Assembly (NCBI GenBank): GCA_041499035.1
Contig: JBGQJK010000001.1
Span: forward strand, 22,393 to 86,392
DNA: 64,000 nt
Origin: DATFUL01 sp041499035
Lineage (GTDB): Bacteria; Patescibacteriota; Microgenomatia; UBA8517
Direction of reading: 5' to 3'
Shown: piece by piece, positions 46,219-52,109 of the stretch
How positions within the stretch are numbered: the first letter of the stretch is position 1
Layout: each line of letters begins with the position of its first letter
Program-made: the position numbers and the translations under genes
Notes under the pieces: generated by a model
Database searches by the model: none
What the model was told of the DNA's origin: nothing
What the model saw: only the letters and a program-made list of their open reading frames with translations

Positions 46219-47241
46219 ATGAATGTAGCGCTAACTTATAACGTCAAGAAAAGCAAACCTTCAGTTAGCCTGGAAAAACAGACGGATATAGAGTTTGATT
46301 ACCCGGAGGTTAGCTATGCCGAAAAGGAGGCCATTAAGAGTTTTGGGCATAAGGTTTTTATGGTCGAGGCCGATGAAAACGCATTTATAAAATTAAAGAA
46401 ATTAAAAGGCAAAATCGACATCGTTTTCAATGTTGCAGAAGGACTTTGGGGGGAAGCCCGGGAGACCCAAATCCCCATGATCTGCGAGATCCTCAGGATT
46501 CCATATACCCACTCAGGCCCGACCACGCACGCAATTTCCCTTGATAAATCTTTTACCAAACTGATTTTAAAAGGCGCCGACGGCATAAACGTGCCCGACT
46601 CTCACGTAGTCAGATCTAGTGATTATATGATTCCAAAAACATTGAAATATCCATTGATAGTTAAACCAAATTCAGAGGGATCGAGCAGGGGAGTTCTCGA
46701 TAAGAATGTTGTCCGTGACGCAAAAGACTTAAAAAAACGGATTGAGATAACCTCCGAAAAGTTCACAAAGGAAGTCTTGGTGGAGGAGTATATAGAAGGC
46801 AGGGAGTTTACGGTTTCCGTTATAGGGAATGAACAGCCGGTGGTACTCCCTATCGTCGAGCAAAAATTCGGCTTCTTACCTCCCGGCATGAACAAAATTG
46901 CCAGTTACGAGCTTAAATGGTTATATGAAGACACCCTAAAAGATTTGCACGACGCCTATGACTGTCCCGCAAAGTTGACTAAAAAACAGAAAGATTTAGT
47001 TGTAAGCACTTCCGAAGAAATCTACAAACTTTTGGATATCCGCGATTGTGCCAGAATTGATTACAGGTTGGACAAAGATGGGACTCTCTATTTTTTGGAA
47101 ATTAATACTCTTCCGGGCATGAACCCAACCCTTGACGGGATTTCATACCTCCCGATTGCGGCAAGAGCCGCAGGAATGAGTTACAAAGAGCTAGTGGGGA
47201 AAATACTGTCTTTGGCTTGTGCCAGATATGGCCTCGATTGA
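46219..47241 (+). CDS. D-Ala-D-Ala-ligase-like ATP-grasp protein (second)
   Basis: 340 residues from the ATG at 46219 (MNVALTYNVKK); the GTG at 46177 has no support. IVFNVAEGLWGEARETQIPMICEILRIPYTHSGPTTHAISLDKSFTKLILKGADGINVPDSHVV, then YPLIVKPNSEGSSRGVLDKN (ATP loop), VLVEEYIEGREFTVSVIG, and DCARIDYRLDKDGTLYFLEINTLPGMNP with the ENxxPG-like EINTLPG motif close to that of D-Ala-D-Ala ligases. The first metal-binding residues and the PxxKP are intact. It may be the true Ddl or a relative; the C39-like and ATP-grasp neighbours favour a peptide-modifying role. tRNA-Trp follows 11 bp after the stop, on the other strand. Confidence 0.8.
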   Translation: MNVALTYNVKKSKPSVSLEKQTDIEFDYPEVSYAEKEAIKSFGHKVFMVEADENAFIKLKKLKGKIDIVFNVAEGLWGEARETQIPMICEILRIPYTHSGPTTHAISLDKSFTKLILKGADGINVPDSHVVRSSDYMIPKTLKYPLIVKPNSEGSSRGVLDKNVVRDAKDLKKRIEITSEKFTKEVLVEEYIEGREFTVSVIGNEQPVVLPIVEQKFGFLPPGMNKIASYELKWLYEDTLKDLHDAYDCPAKLTKKQKDLVVSTSEEIYKLLDIRDCARIDYRLDKDGTLYFLEINTLPGMNPTLDGISYLPIAARAAGMSYKELVGKILSLACARYGLD

Positions 47242-47251
47242 AATCCACCGG

Positions 47252-47322
47252 CAGGCCGAGAGGGAATCGAACCCCCAATGATGGTTTTGGAGACCACCGG
47301 TATACCATTTACCTATCGGCCT
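47252..47322 (-). tRNA. tRNA-Trp (CCA anticodon)
   Basis: The minus strand folds into a cloverleaf: acceptor AGGCCGA/TCGGCCT (7 perfect pairs) with G as discriminator, D arm GGTA...TACC, anticodon stem GTGGT/ACCAT with loop CTCCAAA (anticodon CCA), T arm GGGGG-TTCGATT-CCCTC. The CCA tail is not encoded. Its 5' end overlaps the last 2 bases of the GIY-YIG gene. It is convergent with the ATP-grasp gene at 46219. Confidence 0.93.
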
Positions 47323-47575
47323 ATTTCAAAGAATTATTAATTTGCTCTTTTAATGTGACTTTTGCTTTTCCTCCGCCTTTCAGATATCTTTCCCGAGCCT
47401 GAGCGTCTTTTTGGTCCAGGTATGCCTCGTAGTATATCAATTTTAAAGGTTTTCTAAAAGAAGTTGAGATTACAAGTCCATCCTCATGCTCCTTCAATCT
47501 TAATTTCAAATTTGAAGTGTAACCTGTGTAAATTTGTCCATCTTTAAGACTTTTTAGAATATAAACGTAATACAC
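47321..47575 (-). CDS. GIY-YIG domain nuclease-like protein
   Basis: About 84 residues from a GTG start (VYYVYILKS). YYVYILKSLKDGQIYTGYTSNLKLRLKEHEDG has the GIY-YIG core: Y-V-Y in the first strand, then Y-T-G-Y as the second part, with Arg/Lys following. This small form (UPF0213/YhbQ-like) is widespread and of unclear function in bacteria; some relatives act in DNA repair or as homing nucleases. The KRPKLIYYEAYLDQKDAQARERYLKGGGKAKVTLKEQINN tail matches the usual small family. It lies between a tRNA-Trp and a decayed copy of one, overlapping the former by 2 bp, which is worth noting. Confidence 0.85.
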   Translation of the reverse strand: MYYVYILKSLKDGQIYTGYTSNLKLRLKEHEDGLVISTSFRKPLKLIYYEAYLDQKDAQARERYLKGGGKAKVTLKEQINNSLK

Positions 47576-47593
47576 AAGCAATTATAACCTTTT

Positions 47594-47656
47594 GGAGGGA
47601 ATCGCCCCGCAGCTGCGGGGTTGGAGACCGCTGTCCGACCACTGAACGACACCCCT
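47594..47656 (-). pseudogene. Degenerate tRNA-Trp-like copy
   Basis: The minus-strand 5' half AGGGGTGTCGTTCAGTGGT, then a D arm (GGTCGGACAGC) and the anticodon region GGTCTCCAA is like a tRNA-Trp (CCA). The 3' half is short: the T arm is GGGGCGATTCCCTC, missing the TT of TTCGATT, and no 3' acceptor strand pairs with AGGGGTG. GAGGGAATCG (plus strand) is shared with the intact tRNA-Trp. It looks like a decayed tRNA; a divergent functional tRNA is less likely. Confidence 0.55.
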
Positions 47657-47682
47657 ATAACCGCCTAATTATACTTTATATG

Positions 47683-47711
47683 TGGTCAAACTAGAATCCC
47701 TATGTTAAAAT
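47683..47711 (+). promoter_or_regulatory. Promoter TGGTCA-17-TAAAAT before the gene at 47722
   Basis: TGGTCA (47683-47688, 4/6 to consensus) and TAAAAT (47706-47711) are 17 bp apart. The ATG at 47722 is 10 nt after the -10 box. Confidence 0.45.
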
Positions 47712-47721
47712 ACTCTCTACT

Positions 47722-48114
47722 ATGGGCTTTTTTAACAAGGGTAAGGATCGAAAATTGAGCACCGCCTTGAACGGGGGTGTTGATGGCGGATCTGGTACTG
47801 ATTTTCACAAACAGCGAGAGATAGACATTATAGAGGCAGTTTTTGGTACTCGTTCATCAGATTTGGATCAAAATGTATTAGCCATTGATAATCCGCGGAC
47901 TATCGGAAAAAGAGGCGGCCGCACGGTTTCTTTGGATACTTTAGCTGGGGACACGCTTGACCAGCAAAGGCTTTTGGATAAACAGATCGTTGAGGAAAAT
48001 ATGGGTCATGGGGCCGAAGCACCTAAAACAGGAGGAAAAGCACCTTGCCAATTAGTTCAGGAAGAAAAGGCCGGGAAAACCGGTTGGTTTGGCAAAAGAA
48101 ACAAGGAAGGCTAA
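47722..48114 (+). CDS. Hypothetical protein
   Basis: 130 residues; no family recognised. It is Gly/Asp/Lys-rich and probably largely disordered: GGVDGGSGTDFHKQREIDIIEAVFGTRSSDLDQNVLAIDNPRTIGKRGGRTVSLDTLAGDTLDQQRLLDKQIVEENMGHG. No signal peptide. A helix-forming middle (HKQREIDIIEAVFG) is the only likely structure. A 58-residue gene follows after 2 bp, so the two are probably one unit. Confidence 0.55.
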   Translation: MGFFNKGKDRKLSTALNGGVDGGSGTDFHKQREIDIIEAVFGTRSSDLDQNVLAIDNPRTIGKRGGRTVSLDTLAGDTLDQQRLLDKQIVEENMGHGAEAPKTGGKAPCQLVQEEKAGKTGWFGKRNKEG

Positions 48115-48116
48115 AG

Positions 48117-48293
48117 ATGAAGGTTGAGGGAGGTCAAATTACAATTGGTGAGAGGATATTTAGAATTGGTGGACTAAATTCCGTCACTCCTGTGGGGTCT
48201 CAGCAGCTCAGACAAAGAGTTGACGAAATTCGGCAGTTCTTAAAAGAGAAAAGTACAAAAAAAGTTCAAGCAGCTAAAAAGGGCGTAGTATAA
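48117..48293 (+). CDS. Small hypothetical protein
   Basis: 58 residues from the ATG at 48117 (MKVEGGQITIGERIFRIGG); a longer ORF start at 48045 overlaps the previous gene in another frame. N-terminal half: two short beta strands (GQITIGERIFRIGG); C-terminal half: a Lys/Gln-rich helix (QQLRQRVDEIRQFLKEKSTKKVQAAKK). It follows the previous gene by 2 bp. No family recognised. Confidence 0.5.
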   Translation: MKVEGGQITIGERIFRIGGLNSVTPVGSQQLRQRVDEIRQFLKEKSTKKVQAAKKGVV

Positions 48294-48308
48294 AATTACT
48301 CACTTCAG

Positions 48309-48494
48309 TTATTTTAACTTCGAGGATTCTTTGTGAAGCTGGACTTTCTTGCAAAACCTGCAGTACTTATTAAGGCCAAGCTTACCCTTGCCTTTTGTGT
48401 CCATGTTTACCTTGTTTCTGTCTGTGATGTAATTCTGGTTTTTACAGACAGAGCAAATCAAAGCTACAATTTCGCGCGCCCCTTTTTTAGCCAT
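48309..48494 (-). CDS. rpmG: Ribosomal protein bL33
   Basis: 61 residues with the zinc-ribbon form of L33: REIVALICSVCKNQNYITDRNKVNMDTKGKGKLGLNKYCRFCKKVQLHKESSK. Two CxxC pairs (CSVC and CRFC) would hold one zinc. R-N-K and K-x-L-x-L-x-K-Y-C are family hallmarks. It is convergent with the small gene at 48293 and lies just upstream of the tRNA cluster. Confidence 0.93.
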   Translation of the reverse strand: MAKKGAREIVALICSVCKNQNYITDRNKVNMDTKGKGKLGLNKYCRFCKKVQLHKESSKLK

Positions 48495-48533
48495 ACTTGG
48501 CGTATTGTAGCATGAGGCTAATCACATAAACAA

Positions 48534-48562
48534 TAGTCCGGTACGGCTGGTTCTGATATAAT
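48534..48562 (+). promoter_or_regulatory. Promoter of the tRNA-Thr/Thr/Tyr cluster
   Basis: TATAAT (48557-48562) lies 10 nt before tRNA-Thr(GGT). TAGTCC at 48534-48539 is a weak -35 candidate 17 bp upstream. The three tRNAs follow in one direction with gaps of 24 and 4 bp. Confidence 0.5.
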
Positions 48563-48572
48563 TGCGGTTGAG

Positions 48573-48644
48573 GCCTGGGTAGCTCAGTGGCAGAGCACGT
48601 ACTTGGTAAGTACGGGGTCGTGAGTTCAATCCTCACCTCAGGCT
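48573..48644 (+). tRNA. tRNA-Thr (GGT anticodon)
   Basis: Acceptor GCCTGGG/CTCAGGC, D arm AGCTC..GAGC, anticodon arm CGTAC-TTGGTAA-GTACG (anticodon GGT, reads ACC/ACU), T arm GTGAG-TTCAATC-CTCAC. CCA is not encoded. Confidence 0.95.
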
Positions 48645-48668
48645 CAAATATATACCGATCAAATATTA

Positions 48669-48740
48669 GCCGATGTAGCTCAGCGGTAGAGCACCTGTTT
48701 TGTAAACAGGGGGTCGATGGTCCGAATCCATTCGTCGGCT
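48669..48740 (+). tRNA. tRNA-Thr (TGT anticodon)
   Basis: Acceptor GCCGATG/CGTCGGC, D arm GCTC..GAGC, anticodon arm CCTGT-TTTGTAA-ACAGG (anticodon TGT, reads ACA/ACG), T arm ATGGTCCGAATCCAT. Second of three clustered tRNAs. Confidence 0.95.
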
Positions 48741-48744
48741 CAGC

Positions 48745-48829
48745 GCTGAGGTGGCGGAGTGGACAAACGCACGAGACTGTAAATCTCGCGGCCGAAAGGC
48801 CTACATAGGTTCGAATCCTGTCCTCAGCA
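48745..48829 (+). tRNA. tRNA-Tyr (GTA anticodon)
   Basis: Long-variable-arm tRNA: acceptor GCTGAGG/CCTCAGC, anticodon arm CGAGA-CTGTAAA-TCTCG (anticodon GTA), variable stem GCGGCC..GGCC, T arm AGG-TTCGAAT-CCT. Its 3' end is duplicated 82 bp downstream. Confidence 0.95.
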
Positions 48830-48893
48830 CTCACATACGTTCGTGCTTTGGCCAGTTTTCGATAGTGCAGATTGAGGATTTACTTTTTGCACA

Positions 48894-48909
48894 CGAATCC
48901 TGTCCTCAG
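48894..48909 (+). repeat. Second copy of the tRNA-Tyr 3' end
   Basis: CGAATCCTGTCCTCAG at 48894-48909 repeats 48812-48827 of tRNA-Tyr exactly (16 bp). Tandem tRNA 3' ends of this kind usually mark attL/attR sites or an unequal recombination. Only about 66 bp lie between the copies, so any element has been lost. Confidence 0.55.
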
Positions 48910-48958
48910 AACTCGTCGAAACTTGTTTCGCTTTTTGCAAAGCAAGAGAAGATTTATT

Positions 48959-49537
48959 ATGTTCAAGATCTTAACGATTGCCTTAATGGCCTATGCTTTG
49001 ATTCATACATTTATAACAATGTATGCAGTGGTACATTTCAAAAAATATAATCCGGAAAGGCTGTCTATAAGCAGGCTCGGAACCAGACGGTCTCCAAAGT
49101 ACAAATTGTTTAATGCTTCGGGCTTCATTTTAGGACTATTGATAATACTTTTTGGACTGCAGTTGGGTTCCGATATGTCGTTATACCCAATGATTCTAGT
49201 AACGATAACCGGTACGTTTTTGGCGCTTTCTGCCTTATTTCCGTTTGATAGATTTCCCGAAATACACGATTGGGTTGGAAGGTTTCTGGTTATTTCCTCC
49301 TTAATTCTTTCGGCGTTTTTGATCATTCGTGTTTTGTCGCCCAACCGATTTTCCGATTTTTTAATATTGGGGATGTCAGGAATTCCGATACTCGCAGTAA
49401 CGTCTTTATTTAGACCACAAAATAAATCAGGAAAAGAAAGCTATCCCAAACATACATGGTTTTGGGAGTGGGGAGTTTTTACATTCGAAATGCTGTTTAT
49501 TGTTACTACCTGTTTTTCAATAATAATTAGGGGATAA
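48959..49537 (+). CDS. DUF998-like polytopic membrane protein
   Basis: 192 residues from the ATG at 48959 (MFKILTIALMAYALIHTFITM). Upstream ORF residues overlap the duplicated tRNA end and are not coding. About six membrane helices: ILTIALMAYALIHTFI, LFNASGFILGLLIILFGL, MILVTITGTFLALSALF, GRFLVISSLILSAFLII, FLILGMSGIPILAVTSLF and VFTFEMLFIVTTCFSII. FPFDRFPEIHDWVGRFL between helices 3 and 4 is like the DUF998 family (FPxD....H). Role unknown. Confidence 0.65.
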   Translation: MFKILTIALMAYALIHTFITMYAVVHFKKYNPERLSISRLGTRRSPKYKLFNASGFILGLLIILFGLQLGSDMSLYPMILVTITGTFLALSALFPFDRFPEIHDWVGRFLVISSLILSAFLIIRVLSPNRFSDFLILGMSGIPILAVTSLFRPQNKSGKESYPKHTWFWEWGVFTFEMLFIVTTCFSIIIRG

Positions 49538-49538
49538 A

Positions 49539-49691
49539 GTCGACCCCGTCATCAAGGGGCCGGTACTCTTCCTGGAAATCTCCAGGTGGGTAGGCTGCCA
49601 TCTATCAATTACTCTCAAGACGGACTCCGCCTTCCCGGTTTATAAAATAGTCAGAAAGTTTAAACCGGACTACCTTTTTAACAGGGTCAAC
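49539..49691 (-). ncRNA. Candidate structured RNA of unknown class
   Basis: About 150 bases with no ORF but with strong secondary structure. On the minus strand a TATAAT (49694-49699) precedes it by a few nt. The two ends pair as GUUGACCC (49684-49691) with GGGUCGAC (49539-49546). Inside are a CCGGUUUA/UAAACCGG stem (49635-49668), a CCGUCU/AGAUGG stem within an AGGC/GCCU one, and CCUGGA-GAUU-UCCAGG (49571-49586). A CCCC/GGGG hairpin near the 3' end (49544-49559) competes with the closing stem, so two conformations are possible. I could not match RNase P, tmRNA, SRP or 6S landmarks. No gene follows it on the minus strand, so a free RNA is more likely than a leader. Confidence 0.5.
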
Positions 49692-49714
49692 ATATTATAC
49701 CATTCGAAGCAAGC

Positions 49715-50353
49715 TTAAATTAGCCCAAATCCAGGGATTAATAAGTTCAAAACGAAGCTGATTACCGGGTACAAAAAGTAAGAAATAAGGGAGACCCCAC
49801 CAAATACAGGGAAGATTATAAAAAAGAGTAAAATTAGTCCAAATCGGTTCATAAAAACATCAAACTCCCGAGCTTCTTTGTTAGGCAAAATACCGATGAG
49901 TATCTTTCCGCCATCCAGAGGGTGGATCGGGATTAAATTAAATACCGCAAGGGCCACATTGAACTGAACAATCTGCATAATGAGGCCGGAAATGATTTGG
50001 TTAGGGATAAACCGGTAAATTACGGCCAAAACTGTTGCGATGATCATATTGCTCAAAGGTCCCGCCAAAGAAATAAGTGCAGAATCTTTCTTGGGATCTT
50101 TAAGGTTATAAGGGTCAAAGGGAACCGGTTTTGCCCAGCCGAACAAAAACGGGGAATGGGCGAGGATTAGAAATATAGGCAGAAGTATCGTGCCATAGAG
50201 GTCAATATGCGGGATAGGGTTAAGGGTAAGCCTGCCCAGCAGCTTTGCCGTAGGATCGCCAAGCCTGTTAGCCATCCAGCCATGGGCGACTTCATGAATA
50301 ATAATAGTGAGCGCAAAGCCGGCAATTCCCAGAATAAGGATTAGTGTTTCCAT
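49715..50353 (-). CDS. Site-2-protease-type M50 zinc metalloprotease
   Basis: 212 residues with about five or six membrane helices. HEVAHGWMANRLGD (His20, Glu21, His24) is the HExxH zinc site inside the first helix; NLIPIHPLDGGKIL near residue 142 gives the third ligand Asp. LLGRLTLNPIPHIDLYGTILLPI is typical of the YwhC/SpoIVFB-like short M50 group, without the PDZ domain. Such enzymes cut transmembrane regulators or leftover signal peptides within the membrane. The product starts with METLILILGIAGFALTIIIHE. Substrate unknown. It is divergent from rpmB. Confidence 0.88.
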   Translation of the reverse strand: METLILILGIAGFALTIIIHEVAHGWMANRLGDPTAKLLGRLTLNPIPHIDLYGTILLPIFLILAHSPFLFGWAKPVPFDPYNLKDPKKDSALISLAGPLSNMIIATVLAVIYRFIPNQIISGLIMQIVQFNVALAVFNLIPIHPLDGGKILIGILPNKEAREFDVFMNRFGLILLFFIIFPVFGGVSLISYFLYPVISFVLNLLIPGFGLI

Positions 50354-50401
50354 TGCGGTTAAAAGCGATTAATAGTATAATCTACCACAGCTAAAAATTA
50401 T

Positions 50402-50656
50402 ATGGCATACATTTGCGACAACTGCGGAAAAAGCTTAGTTTACGGGCGTCAGAGCTCACATCACAGGGGTGTGGCCGGAAAACGCTGGAAAAAGCGTGCC
50501 CAAGTTACGCTTAGAACATTCAAACCGAATTTGCAAAAGATTTCGGTTTTGGTTGGTGGGGTAAAAACCCAGATGCGGCTTTGTACGGACTGCATCAGCA
50601 GGTTTAAGAAAGAGGGGAAAATTGGGGGTAGGCACTTACAAACTGCTTCGCTGTAA
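50402..50656 (+). CDS. rpmB: Ribosomal protein bL28
   Basis: 84 residues: AYICDNCGKSLVYGRQSSHHRGVAGKRWKKRAQVTLRTFKPNLQKISVLVGGVKTQMRLCTDCISRFKKEG. The CxxC and CxxC pairs give the zinc-containing form. NxSHxxxxTKRxxxPN is changed here to the SSHHRGVAGKRWKKRA seen in CPR. TATAAT lies about 20 nt before the ATG. Its last 53 bp overlap the convergent fmt gene. Confidence 0.88.
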   Translation: MAYICDNCGKSLVYGRQSSHHRGVAGKRWKKRAQVTLRTFKPNLQKISVLVGGVKTQMRLCTDCISRFKKEGKIGGRHLQTASL

Positions 50657-51485
50657 CCGGTAATTTTCCTTCGAGCTGAACTTCATCCAGAATCAATTTT
50701 CCGGCTTCATCCAGATGGCTCTTCAAGAGTTTTAGCCTTTTGGCTTGCCCTTCCGAAGCTCCGGGGAAATGGAGGAGGGTCCAGGCGCCCGGCCATGGGT
50801 GCATGGCTCTTATAAATCTTTCGGCTTCAACTCCCGATTTCTCCTTGAGATCAATAAACCCGTCTTGCTTTGTCACAAGCTTGGTGTAAGTTGCCGCTTC
50901 CTCGTCCTGTTTTTTCAACTTTATCTTACCCTGGATATAAGGCATAATGGTCTCGACCAAAACTTCGGCGCTTTTTTCAAAAAGCCTGTTTCTTAGGACA
51001 TCCGAGGTGTCACTGGCAAGAACATCTTCTTTAAATTGGGAAACAATTGGGCCATGGTCCAATTTCTCATCCATCCTGAGGATTGTTACGCCTGTTATTT
51101 CATCACCATTTTTGATAGCCTCGGGAACGGGCGAGGCGCCGCGATAAGTCGGCAGCAAGGAAGGGTGAACGACTAGTATGCCTTGGGGAAAAAGGTCAAT
51201 AACATCCTTTTTGATAATCTCCCCGTAGGATGCCAAGATTCCAATCTCAACATCCGGCTTTGCTTTGAGGAGGTCCGCGGACGAGTAAAAAGTAGAGATC
51301 TTGTGCTCATGGGCCCATCTATCAATCGGGGAATAGGACAGATATTGCTTTCTTCCAATCGGTTTTGGGGATTGAGTAACAACAGCGACAATAGGGGATT
51401 TGCCCGGTCCTGTCACAAATTCTTTATGCAGCCTCGTAAGGATCGGCAGAACATATTCCGGCGTGCCAAAAAATACAATTTTCAT
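50604..51485 (-). CDS. fmt: Methionyl-tRNA formyltransferase
   Basis: 293 residues. It formylates initiator Met-tRNA. MKIVFFGTPEYVLPILTRLHKE is the conserved start; VVTQSPKPIGRKQYLSYSPID, GILASYGEIIKKDVIDLFPQGILVVHPSLLPTYRGASPVPEAIKNGDEITGVTILRMDEKLDHGPIVSQ contains the SLLPxYRG[AP]SP and the catalytic Asn/His/Asp surroundings (here the Asn of NxHxSLLP is replaced by V-V-H-P-S-L-L-P, so the first residue is unusual). RAMHPWPGAWTLLHF is in the tRNA-binding C-terminal domain. It lies directly after def (0 bp between stop and start), the usual pair. Overlaps rpmB by 53 bp at the 3' end. Confidence 0.93.
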   Translation of the reverse strand: MKIVFFGTPEYVLPILTRLHKEFVTGPGKSPIVAVVTQSPKPIGRKQYLSYSPIDRWAHEHKISTFYSSADLLKAKPDVEIGILASYGEIIKKDVIDLFPQGILVVHPSLLPTYRGASPVPEAIKNGDEITGVTILRMDEKLDHGPIVSQFKEDVLASDTSDVLRNRLFEKSAEVLVETIMPYIQGKIKLKKQDEEAATYTKLVTKQDGFIDLKEKSGVEAERFIRAMHPWPGAWTLLHFPGASEGQAKRLKLLKSHLDEAGKLILDEVQLEGKLPVTAKQFVSAYPQFSPLS

Positions 51486-52019
51486 CTAGATGAGTTCAAC
51501 CTCCTCCCATTCGTCGTTTTCAACTTTGTATAGCGGTTTTTTCTCCTTTAGCAGATGGTCAATAAATAAAATGCCGTTAAGATGATCCAGCTCGTGGAGT
51601 ATTATTTGGGCATCAAAACCTTTAAATTTTTCAACAACTTCCTTGCCTTGCTCGTTAAGGTATTCGAGTTTTACCGCCTTTGCGCGCTTGAGGGGACCAT
51701 AGTAGTAGGGAAGCGACAGGCAGCCTTCCAGAATCTCGCGTTTTGACTTTTTCTCTTTTTCGGCTTTTGTCATCTCGGTGAGATCGAGGATTTTTGGATT
51801 TATGACCACTTTATTAAAGTTTTTATAGTTGCAAACAAAGACTTGGAGATTTTTTCCAACCTGAGGAGCAGCCAGACCTACCCCCTGTGGGTCTTTTTGA
51901 ATGGCAAGAGTATCTTTTAGGTCGCGGATAAGACCTTGGACCTTCTTGTCCACACTTGATACTGGTTTTGACTTAGCCCTGAGTACGGGATCGCCGGACT
52001 GTAAAATTTTTCTGACCAT
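51486..52019 (-). CDS. def: Peptide deformylase
   Basis: 177 residues from the ATG at 52019 (MVRKILQSGDPVLRAKSKPV). It removes the formyl group from new proteins with a bound metal. Motif 1 PQGVGLAAPQVG, motif 2 EGCLSLPYYYG and motif 3 ILHELDHLNGILFIDH (HExxH) are all intact. A leaderless start is likely because TGGTATAAT (TATAAT 52026-52031, minus) ends 6 nt before the ATG; the longer ORF start would lie upstream of that box. def and fmt form an operon. Confidence 0.95.
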   Translation of the reverse strand: MVRKILQSGDPVLRAKSKPVSSVDKKVQGLIRDLKDTLAIQKDPQGVGLAAPQVGKNLQVFVCNYKNFNKVVINPKILDLTEMTKAEKEKKSKREILEGCLSLPYYYGPLKRAKAVKLEYLNEQGKEVVEKFKGFDAQIILHELDHLNGILFIDHLLKEKKPLYKVENDEWEEVELI

Positions 52020-52025
52020 ACCCGG

Positions 52026-52031
52026 ATTATA
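52026..52031 (-). promoter_or_regulatory. Extended -10 (TGGTATAAT) before def
   Basis: TATAAT with TGG upstream on the minus strand. Six nt separate it from the def ATG, so transcription would begin at or next to the start codon. Confidence 0.6.
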
Positions 52032-52109
52032 CCAGAAACTCGGGCTATAAAGCACTTTATATAATCTAGCGAAGCTCTCAAAACGAGGTAACGAGTTTTG
52101 AAACAGATT

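Noticed and set aside
49538..49714. RNase P, tmRNA, SRP or 6S RNA in the 49.5 kb gap
   Set aside because: None of their conserved sequence landmarks is present; left as an unassigned structured RNA.
52077..52100. TCAAAAC...GTTTTGA inverted repeat as terminator of the O-antigen-ligase-like gene
   Set aside because: AT-rich 7-bp stem with no T-tract; could be chance.
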